A DNA stretch of 64,000 nucleotides, taken from positions 1 to 64,000 of the forward strand of contig NZ_BAAAEP010000019.1 in NCBI RefSeq assembly GCF_039523075.1, written 5' to 3'. Positions 36,010 through 44,308 of the stretch are shown piece by piece (the first letter of the stretch is position 1; every line of letters starts with the position of its first letter). The notes beneath the pieces are model-generated. The model was given only the letters and a program-made list of their open reading frames with translations, made no database searches and was not told the DNA's origin. The translations under genes were made by a program, and so were the position numbers. Source of the stretch: Caenispirillum bisanense. Its GTDB lineage: Bacteria; Pseudomonadota; Alphaproteobacteria; Rhodospirillales; Rhodospirillaceae.

Positions 36010-37653
36010 ATGCCCACCTTGAGCGAAGTGCTGCTGACCGCGCTGAAGGACCACGGCGCGCGCGAGATCTTCGGCATTCCCGGCGATTTCGCCCTGCCCT
36101 TCTTCCGCTATATCGAGAGCACCGGCATCCTGCCGCTGCACTGCCTGAGCCACGAGCCCGGCGTCGGATTCGCCGCCGATGCCGCCGCCCGCATCCACAA
36201 GGGCCTGGGCGTCGCCTGCGTCACCTATGGCGCCGGCGCGCTCAACATGGTGAACCCGGTGGCCGGCGCCTATTCCGAAAAGTCGCCGCTGGTGGTCATT
36301 TCCGGTGCCCCCGGCAAAGGCGAGAAGGGCCGCGGCCTGTTGCTGCACCACCAGGCCAAGACCATCGAAAGCCAGTTCCGCGTCTACCAGGAAATCACCT
36401 GCGCCCAGGCGGTGCTGGACGACACCCGCACCGCCCCGCGCGAGATCGCCCGCGTGCTGCGCGCCTGCCTGGACGAAAGCCGCCCGGTCTATATCGAAAT
36501 CCCGCGCGACATGGTGGCCGAGCCCTGCGAGCCGGTGCAGCCGCTGCCGCCGCGCCGGGGCGACCCCGATGCCGTGAAGGCCTGCGCCGCCGAGGTGCTC
36601 GCCCGCCTGAACGCGGCCAAGGCGCCGGCCCTGCTGATCGGCGTCGAGGTGCGGCGCTATGACATCGAGGCCCAGGTGGCGGAACTGGCCCGGCGCCTGA
36701 ACATCCCCGTCGCCACCACCTTCATGGGCCGGGGCCTGCTGGCCGACTCCGACGCGCCGCTGGTGGGCGTCTACATGGGGCTGGCCGGCAAGCCCGACGT
36801 GCGCGAGATCATCGAGGAGTCGGACGGGCTGCTCATGCTCGGCGCCATCCTGTCGGACACCAACTTCGGCGTCTCCGGCCGTCGCATCGACCTGCGCAGC
36901 GCCATGCTGGCGGCCGACGGCGAGGTCAGCCTCGGCTACCACAAGTATCCCAACCTGCCGCTGGCCGATGTGGTGGAGGAACTGCTGGTCCAGGCCGAGG
37001 CGCCGCCCGCCGCCGCCGGCGGACGGAAGCCGGAGCCGCAGCTGTGCCCGACCGGCCTCACCGCCGACGAGGCCGCCGTCGGCCCCATGGACATCGCGCG
37101 GGCGGTCAACGACCTGTTCGCCAGCCACGGCCCCATGCCCATCGCGTCGGACATGGGCGACTGCCTGTTCACCGCCATGGACATCGTCAACACCGCCCTG
37201 GTGGCCCCCGGCTACTACGCCACCATGGGCTTCGGCGTGCCGGCCGGCATCGGCCTGGCGGCGGCGACCGGGCGGCGGCCGCTGATCCTGGTCGGCGACG
37301 GCGCCTTCCAGATGACCGGCTGGGAACTGGGCAACTGCGCCGCCAACGGCTGGGCGCCCATCGTGATGGTGTTCAACAACGCCAGTTGGGAAATGCTGCG
37401 CACCTTCCAGCCGGAGGGCAGCTACAACAACCTCGCGGAATGGAAGTTCGCCGCCATCGCCGAGGCCCTGGGCGGCGCCGGCCATCGGGTGACGTCGCGG
37501 GCGGCGCTGAAGCAGGCCCTGGATGCCGCCGTCGCCGACGACGGCCGCTTCCACCTGATCGAGGTGATGCTGGAACGCGGCGCCATCTCCGACACGCTCG
37601 CCCGCTTCGTCGCCACCATCAAGGGCACCAACCAGCCGCCGCGCGAAAGCTGA
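36010..37653 (+). CDS. ipdC: Indolepyruvate/phenylpyruvate decarboxylase
   Basis: A 547-residue thiamine-diphosphate decarboxylase close to Azospirillum IpdC/PPDC, which turns indole-3-pyruvate or phenylpyruvate into the aldehyde on the route to indole-3-acetic or phenylacetic acid. Elements: EIFGIPGDFALPFFRYIE and LSHEPGVGFAADAAAR with the cofactor-activating Glu near residue 49, TYGAGALNMVNPVAGAYSEKSP, LLLHHQAKT, and the ThDP motif GDGAFQMTGWELGNC ending in MVFNN. The Azospirillum-type SHEP and LLLHHQ sequences favour the phenylpyruvate-preferring group over pyruvate decarboxylase. It stands alone, with a hairpin at 37670-37706 after it. Confidence 0.88.
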   Translation: MPTLSEVLLTALKDHGAREIFGIPGDFALPFFRYIESTGILPLHCLSHEPGVGFAADAAARIHKGLGVACVTYGAGALNMVNPVAGAYSEKSPLVVISGAPGKGEKGRGLLLHHQAKTIESQFRVYQEITCAQAVLDDTRTAPREIARVLRACLDESRPVYIEIPRDMVAEPCEPVQPLPPRRGDPDAVKACAAEVLARLNAAKAPALLIGVEVRRYDIEAQVAELARRLNIPVATTFMGRGLLADSDAPLVGVYMGLAGKPDVREIIEESDGLLMLGAILSDTNFGVSGRRIDLRSAMLAADGEVSLGYHKYPNLPLADVVEELLVQAEAPPAAAGGRKPEPQLCPTGLTADEAAVGPMDIARAVNDLFASHGPMPIASDMGDCLFTAMDIVNTALVAPGYYATMGFGVPAGIGLAAATGRRPLILVGDGAFQMTGWELGNCAANGWAPIVMVFNNASWEMLRTFQPEGSYNNLAEWKFAAIAEALGGAGHRVTSRAALKQALDAAVADDGRFHLIEVMLERGAISDTLARFVATIKGTNQPPRES

Positions 37654-37669
37654 CGGCATCAGGCAGGGG

Positions 37670-37706
37670 CGCGGCACCGGCCGGAGAACGGCGCCGCGTC
37701 CTTTTT
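37670..37706 (+). terminator. Probable terminator after ipdC
   Basis: CGCGGCACCG (37670-37679) pairs with CGGCGCCGCG (37689-37698) with a single A-C mismatch. TCCTTTTT follows (37699-37706). It lies 17 nt past the ipdC stop. Confidence 0.7.
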
Positions 37707-37811
37707 GTATCCTCGGCGGAAACAACTCTGTTCCTGCGACGGCGTTTATCGCGCTGGCGGCACCGATTATGTTGGTCTCACGCAAACGCATCCGCTTCGG
37801 AGACCACCGCC

Positions 37812-38438
37812 ATGACCCTGCTTCACATCGATTCGAGCCCGCTCGCCGACGCCTCCGCCTCCCGCCAGCTGACTGCCGCCATCGTGGCGGCGGCGCAGGC
37901 GGCGCGGCCGGGCCTGACCGTGGTTCACCGCGATCTGGCGGCGACCCCGCCGGCTCACCTGGGCGCCGATGCCCTGGCGCCGCGCATGCTGCCGGCCGAC
38001 CAGCTGACGCCGGCCCAGCAGGCCGAACTGGCGCTGACCGAGGAACTGCTGCGGGAATTCCTGGCGGCCGACATCGTGGTGGTCGGCGCCCCCATGTACA
38101 ACTTCTCCATCCCCAGCCAGCTGAAGGCGTGGATCGACCGCATCGCCGCCGCCGGCCGCACCTTCAAGTACACCGAGAACGGCCCGGTCGGCCTCGCCGG
38201 CGGCAAGACGGTGATCGTCGCTTCCACCCGCGGCGGCCTCTACAGCGAAGGGCCGGCTGCCGCCATGGACCACCAGGAGGCCTACCTGAAGACGGTGTTC
38301 GGCTTCCTCGGCATCACCGACGTCCGCTTCGTGCGCGCCGAACGCCTGAGCATGGGCGCCGAGCCGCGCAGCCAGGCCATGGACGCCGCCCTGGCCGGCA
38401 TCAGCGCCGTGCTCAGCCACGACGCCGCGGCGGCGTAA
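37812..38438 (+). CDS. azoR: FMN-dependent NADH:azoreductase/quinone reductase
   Basis: A 208-residue flavodoxin-fold AzoR. Matching elements are LLHIDSSPLADASASRQLT (phosphate-binding), VVGAPMYNFSIPSQLKAWIDRIAAAGRTFKYTENGPVGL and VIVASTRGGLYSEGP. AzoR enzymes reduce azo dyes and quinones with NADH using FMN, probably as protection against electrophilic quinones. Length agrees with the family (~200). A single-gene unit bounded by hairpins. Confidence 0.93.
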   Translation: MTLLHIDSSPLADASASRQLTAAIVAAAQAARPGLTVVHRDLAATPPAHLGADALAPRMLPADQLTPAQQAELALTEELLREFLAADIVVVGAPMYNFSIPSQLKAWIDRIAAAGRTFKYTENGPVGLAGGKTVIVASTRGGLYSEGPAAAMDHQEAYLKTVFGFLGITDVRFVRAERLSMGAEPRSQAMDAALAGISAVLSHDAAAA

Positions 38439-38480
38439 GGCGTCTCTCTCTCGCTCTCCTGCCTTCCGTCCTGCCCGTCC

Positions 38481-38532
38481 GGCCGAGGCCGGCGGCGGGC
38501 TCCCCCAGGCACCGCCGCCGGCCTCGGCCTTT
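38481..38532 (+). terminator. Very strong hairpin between azoR and convergent ferredoxin gene
   Basis: A perfect 18-bp stem: GGCCGAGGCCGGCGGCGG (38481-38498) pairs with CCGCCGCCGGCCTCGGCC (38512-38529) around a 13-nt loop, followed by TTT. It ends 8 nt before the stop of the minus-strand ferredoxin gene, so it probably blocks read-through in both directions. Confidence 0.8.
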
Positions 38533-38539
38533 GGGGGCG

Positions 38540-38785
38540 TCAGGCGTGCAGGGCCTCGTACTTGGCCCGCAGCTCGCCCTGGGTCTCCAGGTGCGCCGGG
38601 TCTTCGTGGATGCAGTCGGCAGGGCACACGGCCACGCATTCCGGCGAGTCGTGGGCGCCGACGCATTCCGTGCAGCGGCCCGGATCAATGTGGAAATAGA
38701 TGTCGCCCATGGAGATCGCTGCGTTGGGGCAGACGGTCTCGCAGGCGGCGCACGCCGTGCAGTCGTCGGTAATCAGCATGGCCAT
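38540..38785 (-). CDS. 2[4Fe-4S] ferredoxin, YfhL-like (copy 1)
   Basis: An 81-residue bacterial-type ferredoxin. The first cluster motif is CTACAACETVCP and the second is CTECVGAHDSPECVAVCP, with the 6-residue insertion typical of YfhL/Alvin-type ferredoxins that hold two clusters of very different, low potential. The start is the ATG at 38785, where homology begins, though the frame is open far upstream. It is a close paralogue of the ferredoxin at 38836-39093, 50 nt upstream on the same strand; the pair is divergent from korAB and so a likely redox partner. Confidence 0.93.
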   Translation of the reverse strand: MAMLITDDCTACAACETVCPNAAISMGDIYFHIDPGRCTECVGAHDSPECVAVCPADCIHEDPAHLETQGELRAKYEALHA

Positions 38786-38835
38786 GACAGCTCTTTGCCT
38801 CGTTCCTGGGGCGCCGTCCGCGCGCCCCGAGGTCG

Positions 38836-39093
38836 TTACGAGGCGAGCAGCAGGCGCCGCTTTTCCATCAGCCGCGCCCGGTCCTCCTGGAACTCGGGGT
38901 GCGGCACCACGCATTCGGTCGGGCACAGCGCGGCGCACTGCGGTTCGTCGAAGGCGCCAACACACTCGGTGCACTTCGCCGGGTCGATCTTGTAGGCCGT
39001 CCCGTCGAAGTCGATCGCCATGTTGGGGCAGTCGTCGACGCATCCGCTGCAGCCGATGCAATCCTCGCCGATCATCATCGCCATGTTTGCCAC
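38836..39093 (-). CDS. 2[4Fe-4S] ferredoxin, YfhL-like (copy 2)
   Basis: An 85-residue paralogue of the neighbouring ferredoxin: CIGCSGCVDDCP and CTECVGAFDEPQCAALCP, same insertion and a charged C-terminal helix (RARLMEKRRLLL). The tandem arrangement suggests a duplication, with copies that may differ in potential or partner. It is the gene nearest to the 377-nt region shared with korA. Confidence 0.93.
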   Translation of the reverse strand: MANMAMMIGEDCIGCSGCVDDCPNMAIDFDGTAYKIDPAKCTECVGAFDEPQCAALCPTECVVPHPEFQEDRARLMEKRRLLLAS

Positions 39094-39213
39094 CTCCGCA
39101 CACGCCCGGCATTGACAATTCGCAGAAAAACAAGGGTTTTTCAGGCGCTCCCACAGGCAGACTATATACTCCGGGCGGTCCCGCTGGCGTTAGTGCTTTC
39201 GGTATAAAACGGG

Positions 39214-39244
39214 GGTCCGGACGCATCCCCGGACCAGTATTTTT
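39214..39244 (+). terminator. Terminator-like hairpin in the korA leader
   Basis: GGTCCGG (39214-39220) pairs with CCGGACC (39229-39235) around an 8-nt loop, followed by AGTATTTTT (39236-39244). It lies 227 nt before korA. It could end a short leader or small RNA, or act as an attenuator; the upstream promoter is not certain. Confidence 0.55.
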
Positions 39245-39263
39245 CTGTCGGCTGTCGACAGAA
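39243..39263. promoter_or_regulatory. Inverted repeat TTCTGTCG-N5-CGACAGAA
   Basis: A perfect 8-bp inverted repeat with 5-nt spacer, directly after the korA-leader hairpin. It is suited to a dimeric regulator or a small RNA stem. The core CTGTCGACAG is itself palindromic. Confidence 0.5.
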
Positions 39264-39470
39264 GGCGCTGCGGATGAGAGTGCAGTGCAAAATCGCTCTT
39301 TCATCCCGACGGCAATTACGGTTATATGGGGGTCAGGCGCCAGGAATGGCTGTGCCGGTAGCCCCCAGACCGATGCACCACGAAGGCCCCGCCCGCGCCG
39401 CCCGCACTGTGTTGCCGGCGGCGGGAGTGGGTGACACTTCACGCCCGGACGCCCTTGAGAACGCAGACTG

Positions 39471-41228
39471 ATGGGGATCACCTCGATGGCCTTGAATTCC
39501 GTCTCTATCGCCCTGACCGGCAGCGGCGGCGCCGGTGTCATGACGTCCGGCCAGGTGCTCGTCGATGCCGCCGCGAAGGCTGGCTGGTACGGCCTGATGG
39601 CGCGCTCGCTCGGCCCGCAGATCCGTGGCGGTGAATCCGCCGCCCTGCTGCGGTTGTCGCCCTCGCCCGTGCAGTCCATGGATGACTGCTACGACCTGAT
39701 GCTGGCGGTGGACTGGGGGAACATCGAACGCTTCGCGTCCGAAATCCCGCTGACCTCCAAGTCGATCATCATCACCGATCCGGAACAGGGTGACGTGCCG
39801 GCCATCATGCTGGCGAAGAACCCGATCATCGTGCCGATCCCGCTGAAGGAGATCGCCGCCAGCGTGCCCCAGGGCCGCGTCAACATGGTGGCGCTGGGCA
39901 TCGTCGCGGCGCTGGCCGGCGTGCCGGAAGAATTCTGCATCGAGGTGCTGGCCGCCGCCCTGAAGAAGAAGGGCCCGGAAGCGCTGGAAACCTCCATCGC
40001 CGCCATGCGCGCCGGCGCCGCCCATGCCGACAAGGTGCAGGGCGTGCCGAAGCTGGACGCGGCGGTGAAGACCGACAAGGAGCGCTGGTCCATCACCGGC
40101 AACGAGGCGACCGGCCTCGGCGTGCTGCGCGGCGGCGTGCGCTATGTCGCCGCCTACCCCATCACCCCGGCGACGGAAGTGCTGGAATACATGGCGCCGC
40201 AGCTGCCCAAGCTGGGCGGTTGCCTGGTGCAGGCGGAGGACGAGCTGGCCTCCATCAACATGGTGATCGGCGGCAGCTTCGGCGGCGTGCCGGCCATGAC
40301 CTCCACCTCCGGCCCCGGTCTCGCCCTGATGACGGAAGCCATCGGCCTCGCCGTCGCCTCGGAAACGCCGCTGGTGGTGGTGAACGTGCAGCGCGGCGGC
40401 CCGTCCACCGGCATCCCGACCAAGTCGGAACAGTCGGACCTCAACATCGCCGTCTACGGCCTGCACGGCGACGCGCCGCACATCGTGACGGCGCCGACCT
40501 CCATCGCCGACTGCCTGTTCACGGCGCAGTGGACCGTCTACCTGGCGGAAGCCATGCAGGCGCCGGCCATCCTGCTCAGCGATCAGGCCATGGGCCAGGC
40601 CCGCGCCATCATCGACCGGCCGGCCGACGTCGCCTTCATCGGCCAGCGCCTGACCCCGGCGATGACCAATGGTGCCATCGACGAAGGCTACCTGCGCTAC
40701 AAGGTCACCGCCGACGGCGTCTCGCCCATGGCCATCCCCGGCATGAAGGGCGGCGAATACACCGCCGACGGCCTGGAGCACAGCCCGCGCGGCACGCCCT
40801 CCACCCAGGCGCAGCACCACCAGGAACAGCTGGACAAGCGCGAGCGCAAGATCACCGGCTTCGACTACGGCAACCACTGGGCCGAGATCGAGGGCGAGGG
40901 TGAGATCGCGGTCGTCACCTGGGGTTCGGTGACCGAGCAGGTGCGCGAGGGCATCGCCCGCGTCGCCGAAGCCGGCGGCCCGAAGGTGAAGCTGATCTCG
41001 CTGCGCCTCATCGCCCCGGCCCTGCCGGAGAAGATGGCCGCGGCGCTCGCCGGTGTCTCCAAGGTGCTGGTGGTCGAACAGTGCCACGGCAAGCAGTTCA
41101 CCAAGTACCTGAAGGCCAGCTACGGCCTGCCGCCGGTGGTGCAGACGCTCAACCGTCCCGGCCCGCTCGCCATCCGCCCGTATGAGGTCGTCGCCGCGCT
41201 TGATGCGCTGGCCGCGGCGTCCGCCTGA
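39471..41228 (+). CDS. korA: 2-oxoacid:ferredoxin oxidoreductase, fused gamma/alpha subunit
   Basis: A 585-residue subunit of a 2-oxoacid:ferredoxin oxidoreductase, most likely 2-oxoglutarate-type. Residues about 10-190 are the gamma domain (ALTGSGGAGVMTSGQVL, SLGPQIRGGESAALLRLS). Residues about 215-585 are the alpha domain (YVAAYPITPATEVLEYM, QAEDELASINMVIGGSFGG, TSTSGPGLALMTEAIG, VQRGGPSTGIPTKSEQSDL). The enzyme converts a 2-oxoacid plus CoA to acyl-CoA and CO2, reducing ferredoxin, and can run in reverse in carbon fixation. korB follows after 17 nt. ATG at 39471 or 39486 could be the start. Confidence 0.93.
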   Translation: MGITSMALNSVSIALTGSGGAGVMTSGQVLVDAAAKAGWYGLMARSLGPQIRGGESAALLRLSPSPVQSMDDCYDLMLAVDWGNIERFASEIPLTSKSIIITDPEQGDVPAIMLAKNPIIVPIPLKEIAASVPQGRVNMVALGIVAALAGVPEEFCIEVLAAALKKKGPEALETSIAAMRAGAAHADKVQGVPKLDAAVKTDKERWSITGNEATGLGVLRGGVRYVAAYPITPATEVLEYMAPQLPKLGGCLVQAEDELASINMVIGGSFGGVPAMTSTSGPGLALMTEAIGLAVASETPLVVVNVQRGGPSTGIPTKSEQSDLNIAVYGLHGDAPHIVTAPTSIADCLFTAQWTVYLAEAMQAPAILLSDQAMGQARAIIDRPADVAFIGQRLTPAMTNGAIDEGYLRYKVTADGVSPMAIPGMKGGEYTADGLEHSPRGTPSTQAQHHQEQLDKRERKITGFDYGNHWAEIEGEGEIAVVTWGSVTEQVREGIARVAEAGGPKVKLISLRLIAPALPEKMAAALAGVSKVLVVEQCHGKQFTKYLKASYGLPPVVQTLNRPGPLAIRPYEVVAALDALAAASA

Positions 41229-41245
41229 GACCGGAGGACAGACCC

Positions 41246-42100
41246 ATGAACATCCAGGCTCCGATCAAGACGGAACTGACGTTTGCCGATTACAAGTCCG
41301 ACCTGAAGCCGGTGTGGTGTCCGGGTTGCGGCGACTATTCGGTGCTGTCGGCCATCACCAAGGCGCTGGCGACGCTCCAGCTGCCGCGCGAGAACACGGC
41401 GCTGATCTCCGGCATCGGCTGCTCGTCGCGCATTCCGGCCTATACCTCGGTCTATGGCTTCCACACCATCCACGGCCGCGCCCTGCCGGTGGCGACCGGG
41501 CTGAAGACCGCCCGCCCCGACCTGACCGTGCTGGTGGCCGGCGGTGACGGCGACGGCTTCTCCATCGGCGGCAACCACTTCCTGCACGCCTGCCGCCGCA
41601 ACGTCGACCTGACCTACATCGTCATGGACAACTCGGTCTACGGCATGACCAAGGGCCAGGCCTCGCCGACCACCGAAAGCGACTGGACCGGATCGAAGCT
41701 GACCCCGGAAGGGCCCGGCGTCGCCGAGTTCCAGCCGCTGGAAATCGCCCTGTCGGCCGGTGCCAACTTCATCGCCCGCGGCTTCTCCGGCAAGCCGAAC
41801 GAGCTGGTGAAGCTGATCTGCGAGGGCATCAACCACCCCGGCTTCTCGCTCATCCACGTGCTCAGCCCGTGCATCACCTTCCGCCCGGAGCAGCGCGAGT
41901 ACAAGAGCATGGTCCACGACGGCTTCGGTGGCTTCGGCTTCGACGACGGCACCCCGGATCGCCGCGAGGCCTTCCGCCGCCTGATGGAAGACGACGGCTA
42001 CAGCTGCGGCGTGCTGTTCAAGGGCAACACGCCGGCCTTTAAGGCGGCGACCGCCACCCCTGCCACGCTCGCCGACATGGAAAGGAAGTTCGCCCTATGA
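41246..42100 (+). CDS. korB: 2-oxoacid:ferredoxin oxidoreductase beta subunit
   Basis: The 284-residue thiamine-diphosphate and iron-sulfur subunit. WCPGCGDYSVLSAI, GIGCSSR and VLSPCITF supply the Cys ligands of a 4Fe-4S cluster. GGDGDGFSIGGNHFLHACRRN is the ThDP/Mg motif and YGMTKGQASPTT the conserved loop after it. No separate gamma or delta genes exist: gamma is fused to KorA and electrons probably go to the divergent ferredoxins. The stop overlaps the next gene by 4 nt. Confidence 0.94.
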   Translation: MNIQAPIKTELTFADYKSDLKPVWCPGCGDYSVLSAITKALATLQLPRENTALISGIGCSSRIPAYTSVYGFHTIHGRALPVATGLKTARPDLTVLVAGGDGDGFSIGGNHFLHACRRNVDLTYIVMDNSVYGMTKGQASPTTESDWTGSKLTPEGPGVAEFQPLEIALSAGANFIARGFSGKPNELVKLICEGINHPGFSLIHVLSPCITFRPEQREYKSMVHDGFGGFGFDDGTPDRREAFRRLMEDDGYSCGVLFKGNTPAFKAATATPATLADMERKFAL

Positions 42101-42621
42101 CCGGGTTCAAGGACATGACCGGCGTGCCCGAATTCCTGGCGCACGCCATCACCCTGGAGCAGGAAGCCGCCGTCCGCTTCGACGAACTGGCCGACATGCT
42201 GGAGGTCCACAACAACCACAAGGGGGTGGTGGAGCTGTTCCGCAAGATGGCCCACTTCTCCCGCCTGCACCTGGCGGAAGCCAAGGACATGGCCGAAGGC
42301 ATCGCGGTGCCCAAGCTGGCGCCGTGGGAGTTCAAGTGGCCGGGCGAGGAAAGCCCCGAGTCCGGCGCCATCGAGGACGCCCACTACCTGATGACGCCGC
42401 ACCACGCGCTGTCGCTGGCGCTCGCCAGTGAAACCCGCGGGTTCGACTTCTATCAGTCGCTGGCCGACAAGGCCGCCGATGCCGACGTCCGCCGCATGGC
42501 ACAGGAGTTCGCCGACGAGGAGGCCGACCACGTCGCCACCCTGAAGGAATGGCTCGGCCGGTATCCGACGCCCGATGCCGCCTGGGCGGAGGACATGGAC
42601 CCGCCGGTGTCGGTGGACTGA
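42097..42621 (+). CDS. Ferritin-like/rubrerythrin-type protein
   Basis: A 174-residue four-helix diiron-type protein: FLAHAITLEQEAAVRFDELADML, MAHFSRLHLAEA, LALASETRGFDFYQSLAD and FADEEADHVATLKEWL. Glu and His residues spaced as E...E-x2-H pairs fit a carboxylate-bridged diiron site. No rubredoxin-like Cys4 domain is present. The gene overlaps korB by ATGA, so it is made together with KorAB; peroxide removal or iron storage to protect the oxygen-sensitive enzyme is inferred. Confidence 0.85.
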   Translation: MTGFKDMTGVPEFLAHAITLEQEAAVRFDELADMLEVHNNHKGVVELFRKMAHFSRLHLAEAKDMAEGIAVPKLAPWEFKWPGEESPESGAIEDAHYLMTPHHALSLALASETRGFDFYQSLADKAADADVRRMAQEFADEEADHVATLKEWLGRYPTPDAAWAEDMDPPVSVD

Positions 42622-42672
42622 CATCGCCAGTTGCCGGCTGCCCGACTCTCGCAGGGTGGCAGGCCGAACGAG

Positions 42673-42711
42673 CGAACGGCACGGGGGCGACCCCGTGCCG
42701 TTCGACGTTTT
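42673..42711 (+). terminator. Terminator of the korAB operon
   Basis: CGAACGGCACGGGG (42673-42686) pairs perfectly with CCCCGTGCCGTTCG (42691-42704) around a GCGA loop, followed by ACGTTTT. It lies 52 nt past the stop of the ferritin-like gene. Confidence 0.9.
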
Positions 42712-42736
42712 CCGATGTCAGTGCCGGAGGTGCGGC

Positions 42737-43345
42737 CTACCAGCGTTCCCGCCGGTTGGACGCCTGGGCGCCGAGGGCGGCGGAGATGCCGGCCAGCAGC
42801 ACCTTCCGCAGCCCGGCGCTGCGGCCGATGATGAAGCCGGTGGCGACGGCGGCGGCGATGGCGGTTTCCGGGTGGCGGCGCAGGTGATCGTAGGCGGCAA
42901 GGCCGGCATCCTGCCCCTTGGCGATCAGCTGTCCGACCGGGTCGCCGCCGAAGCCGTGGGGATCATGCGCCCCGCCGGCCGCCAGTCCGGCCCCGGCGCC
43001 GGCCGTGGCACCGCCGGCCATGGCTCCGCGCGGTGGGGGCGGAGCGGACGCGCGGCCACCGGCATCGCGCGACTTGCCGCTGCCGCCGCCCAGCAGCAGC
43101 ACGACGACGCCGATCACCAGCAGCCCGGCGGCCACGATGCCAAGGGCGGCCCAGGCCTGCATGAAGGTGGCGAGCCACAGGTACAGCGCCAGAGTGCCGT
43201 AAATGAGGGCGATCAGCAGAAACACCCCGGCCACCGCCTTGATGGCGATGCGGACGGCGGCTTCGACGGCCGCTTCCTGGGCATTATGAACGGCGACCTT
43301 GGCGCGCTCGCGCAGGGCCAGCAGAGCCACCACTTTGGCGATCAT
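42737..43345 (-). CDS. Membrane protein, phage-holin-like/actinobacterial-type PhhB? unassigned
   Basis: Family not firmly recognised. The 202-residue product has a short amphipathic N-terminus (LALRERAKVAVHNAQEAAVEAAVRIAIKAVAG), then two membrane helices (VFLLIALIYGTLALYLWLAT and WAALGIVAAGLLVIGVVVLLL), a Gly/Ala/Pro-rich linker, and a C-terminal part resembling DUF883/ElaB tails (YDHLRRHPETAIAAAVATGFIIGRSAG). The arrangement resembles phage-holin-family (DUF1469-like) proteins that occur beside DUF883 proteins. It is 24 nt downstream of the DUF883-like gene on the same strand, so they probably work together at the inner membrane. Confidence 0.7.
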   Translation of the reverse strand: MIAKVVALLALRERAKVAVHNAQEAAVEAAVRIAIKAVAGVFLLIALIYGTLALYLWLATFMQAWAALGIVAAGLLVIGVVVLLLGGGSGKSRDAGGRASAPPPPRGAMAGGATAGAGAGLAAGGAHDPHGFGGDPVGQLIAKGQDAGLAAYDHLRRHPETAIAAAVATGFIIGRSAGLRKVLLAGISAALGAQASNRRERW

Positions 43346-43369
43346 GCGGATGAATCCTCCGGCCGCTGC

Positions 43370-43648
43370 TTACGAACGCCCGAGGTCGAGCAGCTTGCCG
43401 AGGGCGATGCCGACACCAAAGGCGATCAGCAGGCTGGCGATGGGGTTGCGGCCGACCTGGGTGCCGACCACCTCCTGCGCATCGTGGGCGTAGTGGCGGG
43501 CCTGGCCGTACATGCGGCGCATCTGGCGGGCGGACTTGCGGCGCCAGATGTCGGCGCGGTCACCGGCTTCGGCCCCGAAGTCGGCCAGCTGGTCGCGCAG
43601 ATCGTCGATCTGGCTGCGCAGGCGGTCGATTTCCACGCGGTCGGACAT
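43370..43648 (-). CDS. DUF883/ElaB-YqjD-like membrane-anchored protein
   Basis: A 92-residue protein: an N-terminal coiled coil (VEIDRLRSQIDDLRDQLADFGAEAG), a basic middle (RRKSARQMRRMYGQARHYAHDAQEVVG) and one C-terminal membrane helix (NPIASLLIAFGVGIALGKLL). The R-N-P-I-A-S/G-rich helix is the DUF883 signature. E. coli ElaB/YqjD bind ribosomes and tether them to the membrane in stationary phase. The ATG at 43648 begins at the coiled coil; a longer frame to 43741 adds Cys-rich sequence unlike the family. Confidence 0.82.
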   Translation of the reverse strand: MSDRVEIDRLRSQIDDLRDQLADFGAEAGDRADIWRRKSARQMRRMYGQARHYAHDAQEVVGTQVGRNPIASLLIAFGVGIALGKLLDLGRS

Positions 43649-43766
43649 TCGTGCGTCTCCGTCGGCTCGGGTTATGCGATTGGCGAGAGGAACGTTCTGC
43701 CGGTGAACGCCGCACGCGCATAACCCGTTGCGCTGTGCCACCCGAAGATGCTCCCGGCGAGGGGCC

Positions 43767-44285
43767 TCAGCCGGCCGGAACCGGGGCCTCGGGCGGCAGC
43801 ATCAGCCAGATGGCGACGGTGAGCGAGGCGGCGTAGCCGACCCACACGGCATAGGGCAGCATCAGCAGCGCGGCGGTGCGGGAATGGGGCAGGAAGGCGC
43901 GGGCCGTCGCCAGCACCAGCAGCAGCAACAGCAGGGTATCCACCGCCGCCCATCCCACCTGCCGCAGGCCGAAGAACAGCACCGACCACAGCACGTTCAC
44001 CGCCAGCTGCACGAAGAACAGGGTCAGCGCCAGGCGGGCGTTGCCGACGCGGCCGCCGGCATTACGCCACACCAGCCACGCCGCCACCGCCATCATGACA
44101 TAGAGCACCGTCCACACCGGGCTGAACACCCAGTCGGGCGGCGTCCAGAACGGCTTGGGCAGCGTCTGGTACCACTCGCCGATGCCGAGCGAAGTCGCCA
44201 GGCCGCCGATCAGCATGCCGACGAAGGTGACGCCCAGGAAGGCGGCGAGCCCGATCAGGCTGCGCCGCGAGCCGATGCCGGCCAT
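43767..44285 (-). CDS. tspO: TspO/MBR family tryptophan-rich sensory protein
   Basis: A 172-residue five-helix TspO protein. Conserved residues are visible in GEWYQTLPKPFWTPPDWVFSPVWTVLYVMMAVAAWLVW, then LFFVQLAVNVLWSVLFFGLRQVGWA, and the last helix YAVWVGYAASLTVAIW. TspO binds porphyrins and, in Rhodobacter, regulates pigment genes in response to oxygen. No pigment gene is near here. It may be co-transcribed with the 68-residue membrane protein just upstream. Confidence 0.93.
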   Translation of the reverse strand: MAGIGSRRSLIGLAAFLGVTFVGMLIGGLATSLGIGEWYQTLPKPFWTPPDWVFSPVWTVLYVMMAVAAWLVWRNAGGRVGNARLALTLFFVQLAVNVLWSVLFFGLRQVGWAAVDTLLLLLLVLATARAFLPHSRTAALLMLPYAVWVGYAASLTVAIWLMLPPEAPVPAG

Positions 44286-44308
44286 GGCGGCCTCCCGTCC
44301 CTGGCGCG

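Larger units (their letters stand above)
39094..39470. other. 377-nt divergent regulatory region between ferredoxins and korA
   Basis: No gene is apparent. The region is less GC-rich than its surroundings and holds several signals: AT-rich -10-like hexamers TATACT (39165-39170) and TATAAA (39203-39208), without convincing -35 boxes; a terminator-like hairpin (39214-39244); and an inverted repeat TTCTGTCG-N5-CGACAGAA (39243-39263) containing the palindrome CTGTCGACAG. Both korA and the ferredoxins should be controlled from here. Confidence 0.6.
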
